From NCBI GenBank assembly GCA_963575745.1, contig CAUYUJ010007247.1, positions 245,001 to 309,000 on the forward strand: DNA of 64,000 nt, read 5' to 3'. Shown one piece after another: positions 19,351-30,070 of the stretch. The position numbers and the translations under genes are program-made. How positions within the stretch are numbered: position 1 is the stretch's first letter; each line of letters begins with the position of its first letter. The stretch is from Prorocentrum cordatum (lineage: Eukaryota; Sar; Dinophyceae; Prorocentrales; Prorocentraceae). The notes below the pieces were generated by a model. The model saw only the letters and a list, made by a program, of their open reading frames with translations. It had not been told where the DNA came from and ran no database searches.

Positions 19351-20600
19351 GTGATGCCCCCTTGTCGCGGGCACTGCCATGCGAACATCGCTTGCGACGG
19401 GGCGTTCGACCCGTTCCCTATTCGCCCTTCTCTGCCTCCTGTGCAATGCAATCCGCCTGCCCCTTGGGGTCATCGGCGTGTAAGATGGGATCCCCAAACC
19501 CCTCCCCCTGGGGCCTGGTCCGATCGGTTCGGAGGCAGGGTGGGGTCCGGCGGGGCCCTGAGCGCGCCACGGGCCTCGCGACGGGCCATGGGCCCCAAGA
19601 CACCCACAAGATGGTGCAAGAGGGCCCCGAGTCGCCGATGGATCGTTCCAAGCCGCCCAAGGCGGCCCCCAGACGGCCCAAGAGGCTCCCGAGACGCCCC
19701 AAGAGGCCCCCTAGAGGCGCCCCAAGAGGGCCCACAAAAGCAGGCATCGTCCCATGCTCTAAAAAAGGAAAGGTGTAATTTTGGCACACGGCCCAAGAAA
19801 CCAGCAACAAGGCTCCAGAACGGCTCAACAAGGCCCCAAAACTGCCCAAGATGCCCCCGTGACGGCTCAAGGAGCGGACCCAGGCGGGGGACCCGAACGG
19901 GAATTTCGAGCCGTCGGCCTCAAGAAGCATCCGGGAGACCCCGCGAAGACCCCCCAAAACCCGCAAGAGGCCTCAAGAGGCCCACCATACCCCCCCCCAC
20001 CAAAAAAACACGGCATCGAAAGTGCTGCCAGCAGGCCCACAAGAGACCTACCATGAACATGTGCAATAAAGGACAACAGCGAGGACTCCAAATTGGATAC
20101 TTGTGCGTGCCAGCTCCTTTGCGTAATGCGACAGCAACGGAATGCGAGTTGTGAGTGCGCGCTAACAGCCCTGGGGGTGGAGGGTTGAGGATCAGGCGGG
20201 TGGAGGAGCGACGGCCAGTCGCCACTGTGGCTCGAACCAGTAGACGGTTCAAGGAATGCACTCCTGCATTGCGGCGCAGGGTGGCTGGTTTCGGCCAGCT
20301 ATCCTTTCCTGTCGCCAGCGTGCTTCGCTGCAGCGAGGCGCCCAGCCGTTTCGCGCCTTGGGGTCGCGACCTCTGCGATAGATAAGGCTCGGAGCCCAAG
20401 GCTGGCGCCTGCAAGCGCCGCGCATGCGCGAAATGCTGCGCCGCCAAAACCTGGCGCTAAACATTCCCGCCGCTAACAGGTGCGCGAACGTGGTTTCCAA
20501 CGAGGCGCGTTCGCGAGTTATGCTCGCCAGCGTTTGGGTTGCGTCTTCGACTTTTCCAGGGCGGCCGCTCGCCGGGGCACGGGCTGCATCTGACGCTGCC
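19351..20600. other. Intergenic DNA with short GGCCC-type repeats
   Basis: No gene supported. Between about 19630 and 19745, and again around 19930-20010, variants of CCCCAAGAGGC recur every 10-13 bases. The rest (20050-20600) is unique sequence. The overlapping ORFs seen on both strands have no conserved motif. Confidence 0.5.
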
Positions 20601-20619
20601 GCGTGCGCTCACCACTGCG

Positions 20620-20800
20620 ACTACTTCTACCGCTACTACCACTACTACAACTATTACGACTTCTCATTCTTCTTCTTTTTCTTCTACCACTGCTGCCGCC
20701 GCTCCGACTGCCACCGCTACAGCTCCCTTTTTTTCCATCGCGACGATTGCTACTACACATGCTGCCACTTCCACTACCGCGACGATTACTTCTTCCACGG
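20620..20800 (+). repeat. TAC/TTC pyrimidine-rich triplet tract
   Basis: Degenerate (TAC)n and (TTC)n runs, for example CTACCACTACTACAACTATTAC and TTCTTCTTCTTTTTCTTC fragments. The Tyr/Phe/Thr-rich ORFs reading through it follow from the repeat, not from selection. Confidence 0.6.
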
Positions 20801-21489
20801 TTCAGTGCGTCTTCGAGGGGCAAACTCCGCCTCTCTGTTCAAGCCCAGAACTCAGACGAAGGTCTGATTCATGTCTGTGTGGAACTCTTAATCAAGCCTG
20901 GCCCTCAACGCCAACTCCGGCGCAGGTATGGCTGGAACTCTGCCTAAGACCCACATATGATTGAGGTCTGACTGGGAACTCTAAAGTAAATGTGAATATG
21001 CTTTGGTTTAAACCCGCCGAAACCCATGTCGCGGCGTCGGCCCAGAACGCTGCCAGGTCGGCCCCGCGCGCATGCGTCTTCAAGAACAACGGGAGGAATG
21101 CACAGGCCAAACGGCAGGTCATGGCCGGGGGCCCAGCCGCCAGCTGCCAAAGACTGCGAGCTGGGCCGGGCTGCGCACGCCGCCATGCGGCAACGCTCAA
21201 GCAAAGGCCTGCGCGGGGGGCGCGGGGCAGCGCCCGCCGCCCGAGCGGCCCTGCCCAAAACTGCTCAACGGCAACTGGCGCGAAAAAAAACTCGCCCGAG
21301 GCTCGCTCCTCAACGCTGCCGGCTGTCGCGCCGCGACGGGATGCGCATCGCGGTGGCCGCCCCGATCCCTGGCGCCCGCCCGGGGCAGGTCGGGGGCAGG
21401 GCGCGCGGAGGAGAAGCGCCGCGCTTATCGGATGGCTCGGGGGCGCGGGGCGCGCCCTGGGAGGCGCCTGGAACGAAGGCGCGGGCGCG

Positions 21490-22640
21490 AAGCAAGGCTA
21501 GGAACGATCGCGAGAACGAAGGCGGAGGCGAGGGCAGGAACTGGGGCGGGAACGGGGGCGGGGGCGATGGGCGAGAACGGGGGCGAGAACGAAGGCGAGA
21601 ACGAATGCGAAAATGAGGGCGGGAGCGATAAAGAAGGCGGAGCGAGGGCAGGGGCGAGGGCTAGAACGAGGGCGAGAACGAGGGCGGGAACGAGGGCGGG
21701 AACGAGGGCGGGGGCGAGGGCGGGAACACGGGCGAGATCAAGGGCAGGAGCCAAGGCGGGAACGACGGCGGGAGCGGCGGCGGGGGCGAAGGCGAAATCG
21801 AAGGAGAGAACGAAGGCGAGAACGAGGGCGGGAACGAACTCTGGAACGAGGGCGGCAACGAGGGCGAGAACGAGGGCGGGGACGAAGGCGAGAACGAAGG
21901 CGGGCACGAGGGCGAAAACGAGGGCGGGGGCGAGGGCGAGAACGATGGCGGGGGCGGGAAGGAAGGCGGGGGGCCGCCTACGGGCGCCTCCAGGACCCCC
22001 CCGGGCGCCCCCGGGATTCGCCGGGCGCCCCCGGGGCCCGGGCCTCCAGGAAACCTCCGGGGAACCTCCGGGAGGTCTGTTTGAAGTCTGTTTGGAATCT
22101 GTTCGAGGTATGTTTAAGGTGTGTTTCTGTTTTGGGCTAAACTCTGATTGATTAAGGTATGTTCAAGGTCTGTCTAAGGTCCGTTTGAAATCTAACCGCA
22201 ACTTTGTCTGATTTCCCCGGGCGGGTTCCCCGGGCGGCCTCCGGGCGGCCCCGGAACGAGGGCGGGAACGACGGCAAGCTTGACGAGGGCGGGAACGGTC
22301 GAGGACGGCAGCGAGCGCGAGAACGAAGGCGGGAACGAGGCGGGAACGAAGGCGGGCACGAGGGCGATAACGAGGGCGAGAACGAGGGCGGGAAGGAGGG
22401 CGGGAACGAGGGCGGGGGCGAGGGCGAGAACGACGGCGAGAACGATGGCGAGAACGAGGGCGGGAACGAGGGCGAGAACGAAGGCGGGGGCGACGGCGGG
22501 AACGAGGGCGGAAGCGACGGCGCGAGCGAAGGCGAAAACGAGGGCGGGAACGAAGGTTGGAACGCGGGCGGGAACGACGGTGAGAGCAAGGACGGGGGGC
22601 GGGATCGACGGCGAAGGCGAAAAAGAGGGCCGAAGTGAAA
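21490..22640 (+). repeat. 12-bp minisatellite (GAGGGCGGGAAC-type), two blocks
   Basis: Dozens of 12-base units alternating GAGGGCGGGAAC, GAGGGCGAGAAC and GGGGGCGAGGGC, at about 21495-21965 and about 22255-22615. Because 12 is a multiple of three, three frames on each strand stay open, producing long GREGRERG-type or SFPPSFPP-type ORFs that I do not regard as genes. Between the blocks (about 22075-22200) lies a different AT-richer repeat of AGGTCTGTTTGA-like units. Confidence 0.85.
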
Positions 22641-23246
22641 ATGGCTTCGGGCGGGGGCGAGGGCGGGCGCGGGGGCGAGGGCGGAGACGAGGTCGGGCGC
22701 GGGACGGGGCACTGAGACCGAGGAACGAAGACGGACGCTAGATGCGGAGGAGGGGGAAGGGGGGATGAAGGGGGGCGAGGAGGAGGAACAAAAGGAACGT
22801 GCGAGGAATGGGGGCCGAGGGCAGAGGAGGGGCAGCGCGTGGAGGGCGACGGCGACCGAGGAAGGAGGGAAAGGGGCTAGGAAGGCCAAGAGGGGAGGAA
22901 GAGGGGGGGGAGGGAAGGCGGAGCATAAGGAGGGGGATAAAGGGGAGGAGGGAGGAGAAACACAAAGGAGCAGGCGGGGGCGGAGGGGGGGGCAGGGGCG
23001 CGAACGGGGTGGTAGTGGAGTGCTCTAAAAGGAGCGCGGCATCGGCCGACTTCCGAGGCCGCCCTCCTCAGCCCCTGGCCTTCAGGAGGATGGCAGCGCC
23101 TGGTGGGGGCGCGAAGGGCGCAGGGGGCCTCATTCAGCGAGGAGGTCCCGAGCACCGCTGCCGCTCCCAATCCCGCCGCCCTCAGGCGGCGGGCCCACGG
23201 GGAAGGTCTCCAGCAGCTGCCCCAGCTCGACGGACTGCAGCCCACT
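22641..23246. other. Purine-rich spacer
   Basis: G/A-rich plus strand (22740-23010), then GC-rich sequence into the 3' end of the minus-strand hypothetical gene. The continuation of that gene's frame (CELGFSAIVGHVRGNG, ending near 23215) suggests its real C-terminus lies in this spacer, after one more frameshift near 23320. Confidence 0.4.
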
Positions 23247-24770
23247 TTATGAAGATCTCGCGGCCCCCGTTCCCGCGCACGTGGCCCACGATCGCGCTGA
23301 AACCAAGCTCGCAGAGCACGAGGCCCGCCCCCCCCCCAGGGCGCCCCGCACCCGGTGCTCCGCCGCGTCGCCCGTGGCGACGTCCACGTACCGAGGCCGC
23401 TGCGCCCCGATCTGGCCCTTCTTGTCGAGGCCCACGCCGATGGAGTCGCTGCTCCCCACGCCGCCCTGCCCCTCGAAAGTGCCGCCGTCGTCGTAGAGCT
23501 CGTCGAGGCCGTCGCCGATGGAGTCGCTGCAGACCCCCCCGCCCTGCTCCTCGATCGCGTCGCCGACGTCCTGCTTGTGAGAGCCATCGCAGCTGGAGTC
23601 GCCCCCCACGCCGCCCTGCTCCTCGAACGTGTCGACGTCGTTCTGCTTGCCGAGGCCGTCGCCGATGGAGTCGCTCTCCGCCCCGCCCTGCTCCTCGACG
23701 GCATTGCAGACCACCGACCCCGTGACATGTGCGGCGCGGCGCCTTCCACGCGCCCCCGGCTTCACCTTCTCCGCGATGACCTTTGCGACCGAGTCCGTCT
23801 GAAGGCGAAGCGCTGCAGCTCGTTGGGCGCGCGCTCGCTCCACCTTCGCGAAGGCCTGCTCATTCAGCGCTCGCGCCTCCTCGAAGCCGTCGCGCTGCTT
23901 GCTCTCAACCTGGCCGATGCCGTCGTAGATGTTGCGGCTCTTAGAGGCGCTGCCCGCCGCCGCATCTGCTTCGTCATGAGCGTCAAAACTGTGCCCAGGC
24001 TCTGCAGCTGCACCTGCCACGCCTGGCCCAAAACTGTGGGCACTCTTGATGTCCTCCTCGTAGGCGTGCTGCTGGTTGCCCGATCCGCCCCCGTGCCACC
24101 AAGCGCCCAGCCCGTCGTCCAGCCACTGATGCTCCACGCCCTTGTCATTGAGCGCGAAGCACTGGATCAGCGTCGCCGCGGCGCACGACCAAGGTCCATC
24201 TCCGCTGCCGACCTCTTCTCCTCGGAAGGCTCCTTCTCCTTATTGCCCTTATTTTCTGTCTTGTCCTTCTTGTCCTTCGGCTTCAGCAGCTCCTCGCGCT
24301 TCAGCCTGCGGATCTCCTTCCAGCGCTGCCTCTCCAGCGAGTCCTCCCTCTCCTCCCTGGCCTCGCAACGCAATCCCGCGCGACCTCCTGCGCCTCCTGC
24401 GGGTCGCTCTCGAGGGGGGCCGAGGGAATGCCGTCTGATGGCGCCTCGCCTGCCGATGGGGCCGAAGGCGGCGCCCTGCGCGACGTCCACCTGTTCTTGC
24501 GCTCCCTGGGCGAGCCGTCCGCGATGGCAAGCAGCGGCTGAAGCGCCGCCGACGGCCTGGCCTTCGAGCGCGAGGCCTCCGTCGGCAGGGCCCCGATGGC
24601 CGGCAAAGGCCGCTGCGCCGACGTCGGCCTCGGGAGCGGCAGGGCCAGTCCCCCGGCGGGGGCCCCGGCGACGCCGCCTGCGCCTGCTGGAGCTCGTTCG
24701 CCGCCCTCAGCGCCGACCCCGCCGCCGCCGAGATGATGGCGCTCGCAGCATCCGCGCCCCATGTAGACAT
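23215..24770 (-). pseudogene. Frameshifted hypothetical protein with internal EEQGG repeats
   Basis: Start at ATG 24770 (MSTWGADAASAIISAAAG). Protein-like sequence passes through at least four frames. It runs from the Ala-rich N-terminus to a Ser/Pro/Arg segment (about 24640-24380). A Lys/Glu coiled-coil-like stretch follows (REDSLERQRWKEIRRLKREE..., 24370-24190). Next is CAAATLIQCFALNDKGVEHQW (about 24185-24120) and the long frame down to 23247. The last contains four degenerate units of the form EEQGG-x(3-4)-DS(I/S)-x-DG, each about 24 residues. Each switch coincides with a G/C run, so either the gene is a pseudogene or the sequence carries single-base errors. No family recognised. It is likely a host or element-derived gene rather than a shadow, because composition is coding-like only on this strand. 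Confidence 0.45.
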
Positions 24771-24789
24771 CCAGGCTCGGGGAATAAGG

Positions 24790-24919
24790 AGGGGGGGGGG
24801 GGGGGGAACGGAGCAGGGAGGGAGGGGGGGTAGACGAGGTAGGAAAGAGAGCGAGGGGAGGAGGGAGGATGGGCAAGGAGAGAGGAAACCGTAGAAGATG
24901 GGGGGGGGGGGAAGAAGGT
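24790..24919 (+). repeat. Poly-G tracts
   Basis: Two runs of ten or more G (about 24790-24806 and 24899-24911) with G-rich sequence between them, just upstream (on the minus strand) of the hypothetical gene start. Strong G-quadruplex potential on the plus strand. Confidence 0.7.
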
Positions 24920-24959
24920 CTCGCCGCAGGATTGGGGAATCCCCCCATCCTGCGGCGAG
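24920..24959. repeat. Long hairpin beside the poly-G tracts
   Basis: Arms CTCGCCGCAGGAT (24920-24932) and ATCCTGCGGCGAG (24947-24959) are perfect reverse complements. Inside the loop GGGG (24934-24937) can pair with CCCC (24943-24946), extending the stem. It could be a regulatory stem-loop or the remnant of a small inverted-repeat element. Confidence 0.75.
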
Positions 24960-25029
24960 GCCCTCCTTCGTTTGCAGGGAGACAAGCACACCTGCGCAGC
25001 GCGCCCCGCGCCCTCCGCCCGGGGCTGCC

Positions 25030-25325
25030 AGAACTCGCATGGTACTCTCATTCTGCTCTGTTTTGGCTCTGGCTTGAAACCCGGATTCATCTCTGGTTTG
25101 GCTGAAACTCTGAAAGCCAGGCCTGTAACTCTGATTCATCTCTCTGTCTTAGCTCTTAGCTCTGGTCTGAAACTCTGATTTAACTATGACGTTGCTCTGA
25201 CTGGGGACAGAGCCGAATCAGAGTTTAAGCAAAGTTCAGACCATAATTAAATCAGAGCTTCAAAACAAATCAGAAATGAAACAGAGTTCCGGGCCATAAT
25301 TGAATCTGAGCTGAATCAGAGCATT
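25030..25325. repeat. Imperfect inverted arrangement of AACTCTGATT units
   Basis: In the left half (25030-25195) the motif CTGAAACTCTGATT and close variants recur about every 30-45 bases. In the right half (25205-25325) the reverse complement AATCAGAGTT/AATCAGAGC recurs at similar spacing. The two halves therefore form a loose palindrome centred near 25200. Related motifs occur near 20840-20990 and 22140. Confidence 0.6.
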
Positions 25326-25423
25326 CGTAAGAACTTTTTGAATGTATTAGCTTTTGCGGCTAGTTTGCCTCCAAAAGACACTCAATTCTACTGCCATTCC
25401 TACCGCGACTGCCGGTGCGACTG

Positions 25424-25426
25424 CAT

Positions 25427-25506
<80 letters not shown>

Positions 25507-25507
25507 T
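25424..25507 (+). repeat. (ACT)n microsatellite
   Basis: About 28 almost perfect ACT/TAC triplets, with one interruption near the right end. All frames are open through it, giving poly-Thr, poly-Leu and poly-Tyr artefacts. Confidence 0.95.
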
Positions 25508-28500
25508 TACAGGGGCGACACCCTCTCTCGAGATGTCTCGCTTGCTCTGCGCGAGGGCCCCGCGCGGGGGAAGGCCCCGGCCCCCGCCCTCCTCTGCGCC
25601 GAGATTGCCCTGAAATCCCACGCGGGAAATTCCCCGCTCAACCCGCGCTCCTTCCCGGCATTAAATGGCCCAGCGCGGCCGATCCAAGGCCGGCCGCCGT
25701 CTGCGCGGCCCGACGAGTGGGGCCCCATTGCGGCGGCAACACTGTCTGCAAGGCGCATGGGCTGACAATTCCGCGCCCCCCTCGTCCTCATTGACTCCGC
25801 CGGCGGGCGCTGGCCCGCGACGGCGCGTTCGCCTGGCCTCGAGTGGTTTGCTGCTCCAAGTTTCACTCCCATGCCATTATCTGTGAATGTGTTGCTAGCT
25901 CCACAGTGCAGGCTATCATGCCAACCCCACCTGCAAATGTGGGGGACAATCCGATGGCGCGTGGCATCGCCTCCACCGCTGCCCACGCGCAGCGCCGCCG
26001 CTGGCGCGGACGCCCCCGGCCGAAGACCCCCGCAATCGAAAGCGAGCGTCGCGACTTTCCGACAGCGCGATTGAAAACGCCCCCCAGACCCAGCGGCGTA
26101 GCCTCTGCCGGCGCTGGCGCCGCGATCCCGCGCCCCCAGGCGCGACCGCGTTGGCGGGGGATGTCTTCGCGGACGGCCGCCGCTTCAAAGACGGCCCCGC
26201 GGGTTCCGCGCGGCAGGAGGGCCGCCCGTTAGAACCGGCGCCGCTGGCGAGCTTTACGCGGCGCTATGGGGCGCCGCAAGGGCGGCCCATCCCCGCGCCC
26301 CCCCCCCGCTGCGGAACGCATGGCTGTGCTCGCTGACACGTGGCGTTGTCCGCGCGCCGCTGCCATCTACTCTGACGTCCCAAGCGTAGCGCAATCGGCC
26401 ACGGCCCCGCGGGACAGGGTCGCGGCCCGCCAGCACTTCCGCGCATGCCTGGGCATCGGCATCAGAAGGGCCCCATCGCGGGGGCAAGACTTCAACGTGC
26501 TCGAGGCCCGCGCCCGCGCGGGCCCGGCCGCTGCGCCGCCGCCCACCCGCGAGCGGCATTTGGCGGTGGGCGGCGATTTGGCAAGCAGAGAGGCAGAAGT
26601 GGGCAAACGAAACGGCCGCGGACAGGAGATTCCTTGGGCGCGCTGCACAGGTCCTGAAACTTTCCCCGTCGATGCAAAACGTCGCCGCGAAGGTTTGGTC
26701 ACTGGCGTGGGCTCTGCAAGGAAGCCCACCCCCTGCCCTGCCCAGCCCCCAGGGCAGCCTCGCAGGAACGCAATCCGCCAAGAGCCGACCCAACCCATCC
26801 GAGGCCACCGATGGCATCGGAAGCACGCGCGCTGGGTTTGCGCAGCGCGCCTCGAGAACGCCAAAGGCGTAGGCCGCCGCGCACCGACTACCGCGCCTTG
26901 TCCAGGCCACTGCGCTGCTCTTTCGCAGCTGGCCCTGAACCCCGCAGGTGCGGCGTCCGCCTTTCCAATGACTCGTCGGGAATGGCCCGCAGCGCATGCG
27001 GCGCGCATTCGGAAACGGGGAAGCTCAGGAGGCCCAAGGCGGATTGCAACCTCGAGTTCACCTGCAAACGGGGCAGACCCAGACGCGCACCCCTGGGGCG
27101 AGTTCTGTAAAGGCCGAATTCCCGATTTCAAGAAAGTGCCAGCCAAAAAACTCGAAATGCACGTCCCTGGCCACGTTGTTGCAGTCGGAATCCTGCGCGC
27201 CCCCACTTCCCTCTCACCGCCCCATTGGATGCCATGCAAGCAGACGCACGGGCGCTAGTGGCTGTGCCTTTGCCAGTTCGCCACGCCCCAACGCTTCCTT
27301 CCCGATCCGACCCCGCCTGGATGCAGCCTTCCTGTGTTCCCCGTCATCCTACTCAACCGAGTCCACTTTGCGCAACTTGCGCACGCTGCCCTCTCCATAG
27401 TTCCCCCCGTCGATTACGGGCTCCACGTCGTCAGCTGGAGGCGGACAGACGGTCCGAGGAGTCAGGGGGCGAAAACGAGGTTGGCAATGTGGGGACTTTC
27501 CCCCCCTTCTCTTTGCCCTGGCCCTTCCTGTAAAGAAACTGGGGGGGGCGCCCCTCGAGCGATGAACTTGCCGAGCGAATCTGTCCGGTGGCCGCCTCGT
27601 TCAGGCCCGCAACAAATATCTTCGGATTGTTGGTGGTGCTTAGTGCCAGGTGCACCGGCCCCTGTCGACGGCGCCGGATGCCGGGGTCCAAATTTGCATA
27701 GGAAGGTCCGAGCATGTCGGCCGTCAGGCTTCAAGTGCACGAGGGTGCCCGGGCATTCATTTGCCCACGAGCCATGGCTCGAGCAACGAAAATGCCGCGA
27801 ATTGCAGCGTCAAGCCGATGTTCCGAAGATGGGCTTGCATCCACAGAGCCGCTGACGAGCTCTGCGCTTCGCGCCGGTGCTAAGCCGATGCCCCCTTGTC
27901 CCACGTCGCGTTTCCGAGCCATCCCGAGCACTGACTCGCTATCATTCAGCTTCCAGTACGGGCTGCCCTCCCCACAGCCCTCCGCCTCATGGTTCCCATC
28001 TCCACCTCGCGCAGCTTGTCCATCCAGCCCAATATTTGTCCTATCACGCCCTTCGCGTTTGCCAGGTCTGCACCCTCCCGTTCGCCATCCGCGCGCATTG
28101 TGTCAAATCCCCCTCCACATCCCCCGCGTCCGGGTCACCTGTCCATCCTGCATAAAATTGCACGCTTTGCCCTGGATCCCAACCCCCGCGAACCGACTTT
28201 TCAGACGTCGCCGTTGTCCCAATTTTAGCGGCCATCGCTAAGCAACTGACTTTACCGAAACTTGAATGCTGCGAACCACCAGTCCCGTGGCCGCAGAAAC
28301 CGCTTTGCTGAAAAGCGGGCGCCCCTTCCACCGGCTTGCTGGCGACTCGCATTGGTGGTGCGCAGAAGCACGTAAGGGGCGGCTGCGTAATCAGCTCCAA
28401 GCCTTCCCTTGGACCTATTTCCCAAGGCCTAAGGCAAACTAGGCTGGGCGCCAAGCGATGCAATTTCGTGGTGGCTGCTTGTCGAAGTCCACCTCGAATG

Positions 28501-28839
28501 GCAGCGTAAAGTCTGTGAGTCCTCCTCCTCCTCCCCCACCTCCTCCTCCTCTTCCTCCTGCTGGGCCCGAACAGCAGATGCTTCGCGCTGACGAGATGCC
28601 CGAGGCGGCGGAGAGGACTGTTGGGTTGCCTCGAGGGGGGTCAAGCTCGCAAAGGAAAAGGAGCACATCCTGAGGACAAATTCGGGCCCACATCATTGTG
28701 GATGTGGCCTCTCAGCCTGGCCAGGAGGCAAGACGCAAGATCTTGGCCCAAACTGGCATCGGTGGAGGCTGGGTGGTAGCCGATGATTCCCCCCTCTTGT
28801 GACTGCTCCACCACAAAGAAAGACGCCACCACCAACCGC
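25508..28839. other. 3.3 kb without a recognised gene
   Basis: GC-rich unique DNA. Several ORFs of 150-330 codons overlap on both strands (for example 26266-27258 plus and 26367-27239 minus), but none shows a domain or convincing composition. A CTCCTC run at 28520-28560 gives poly-Pro/poly-Gly. The last 400 bases flank the 5' LTR of the copia element. Confidence 0.5.
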
Positions 28840-29076
28840 ACTTTAAGGGTAGCTCTTTGGGAGCTGATATATGCAAACGGGAGTATACCCTGCGCGTCGC
28901 TGCCTTATGGCTCAAGGCGCGCGCGCCCTATTTGCCCGGATACCTGACGTGGTATTCGCTATGTGCTGGAAAGACCGATACGTCGATCTTCTCCTATCTT
29001 ACCAATCCACATCCCATATCGTATTCCTTCGACATGGAATTGGATGCAATGTGACCTACCAGGCTCACTTGAGACT
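28840..29076 (+). repeat. 5' LTR
   Basis: Begins ACTTTAAGGGTAGCTC and ends with GAGACT, immediately before the primer-binding site. It is co-linear over its full length with 44607-44843 and has no gaps. The ends are not the canonical TG...CA. A TATATG stretch lies at 28867-28872, but dinoflagellate promoters are not well defined, so no promoter is called. Confidence 0.9.
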
Positions 29077-29090
29077 TGGTAGCGGAGCTG
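29077..29090 (+). promoter_or_regulatory. Primer-binding site for minus-strand synthesis
   Basis: TGGTAGCGGAGCTG follows the 5' LTR directly. Copia elements usually prime from initiator Met tRNA, whose 3' end gives TGGTA at the start of the site. The reverse complement here ends in TACCA, as a tRNA with CCA added should. Which dinoflagellate tRNA it matches needs a tRNA list. Confidence 0.7.
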
Positions 29091-29363
29091 GCCGCGCTCT
29101 CGTGTGGTCAGCTCTTGCTCTCCTCACTCTTACGCTACCGGGCGCGATCCTCGTGACCACCTTCTACCCTGCGCCACCAACATCTACGAGGACTAACCCA
29201 AGAGCAAGAAGCAACACGAGAGGCACGACGTCTAGACAACAACATTGGTACCATATACGCCTCATCACTACGCTATCACCGACCGCTCGGCAACGAGCCG
29301 AAAGCGCAGCACCTGAAGCTCAAGCGGGGAGACCCGCAAGATAATGCGCCTCGCAGGCTTGAC

Positions 29364-30070
29364 ATGGCGCAACCACACAAGCCCCAGCGCGGCAGCGCGC
29401 CCGATAACCACCCATACCTCCACAGCCTGGGTTTGGTTATCTTCGCCATTCTATGGTTCGCGCTGGGCGCGGCAATCGGACACATGCGCCGAGGAGACAA
29501 CGGAACCGATGGGCAAACACATGGCCCCTACTGGGATCCGCAAGGCAACGTGCCCTTTCGCGAGTACGTCTGCGAGGTCAACGCGTGGCTTAACGTCGCG
29601 AGCGGGCGCATGACGCCACAAGCCCAAGCAGCCGCCATCCAACGCGGCCTGGGCGGCCTCGCGAGAACACTCGCCATGAGGGTTCCACCTGACATCATAA
29701 ACTATGGCGCGGACATCGACTGTGTCCACACCGACCCAGTAACATAGATCATGTTCCTCCTGAGCATGAAGTTCGAACGCCTAGAGGATGAGCGCCAACT
29801 CACCTCAGGCACTCAGCTCATCGACTTCCACGTGCCTAACGGAGAGCGAATCGACGTAACCCTTGCGCGGTTCGAAACGGCCCGTCTTGAGGCACAATCG
29901 GTGGGCTTTGACCTTCCCAACTTCCAACTACTTACGACTATCCGATTCCGCGCCGTAGGCGTCGGCAACCAGCGAGCCATGCAACTCTTACAACCACTGA
30001 ACCATCAAATGCCCCGACCACAACAGCAATATGAAGAGCTGTGTGAGAGGATCCGAACGGTCTCATGGTA
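29364..30070 (+). pseudogene. Gag N-terminal region with membrane segment, interrupted by TAG
   Basis: The ATG at 29364 opens a frame that runs to 30070 except for TAG at 29745-29747. Near the N-terminus is a strongly hydrophobic stretch (GLVIFAILWFALGAAIGHM) that would span a membrane, unusual in a copia gag. The body (EYVCEVNAWLNVASG, LTPQ-like MTPQAQAAAIQRGLGGLARTL, then after the stop FLLSMKFERLEDERQ and RFETARLEAQS...) matches the helical capsid-type region found in copia Gag. The TAG stands within a DPVT-stop-IMFLLSMKFE context. The frame then shifts to the next segment. Confidence 0.7.

Noticed and set aside
21490-22640. Long Arg/Glu/Gly-rich and Ser/Phe/Pro-rich ORFs over the minisatellite.
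   Set aside because: A 12-base unit without stop codons makes these automatically on both strands.
26254-27258. Opposed ORFs of 247-330 codons at 26.2-27.3 kb.
   Set aside because: Both strands are equally open and neither product shows a domain or protein-like periodicity.
28902-28916. GCCTTATGGCTCAAG in the 5' LTR resembles the end of the dinoflagellate spliced leader (...TTTTGGCTCAAG).
   Set aside because: Only nine bases match exactly, which is expected by chance in a window this size, and the 3' LTR has TGGCTCAAAG. Position inside the LTR does not suggest a trans-spliced end.
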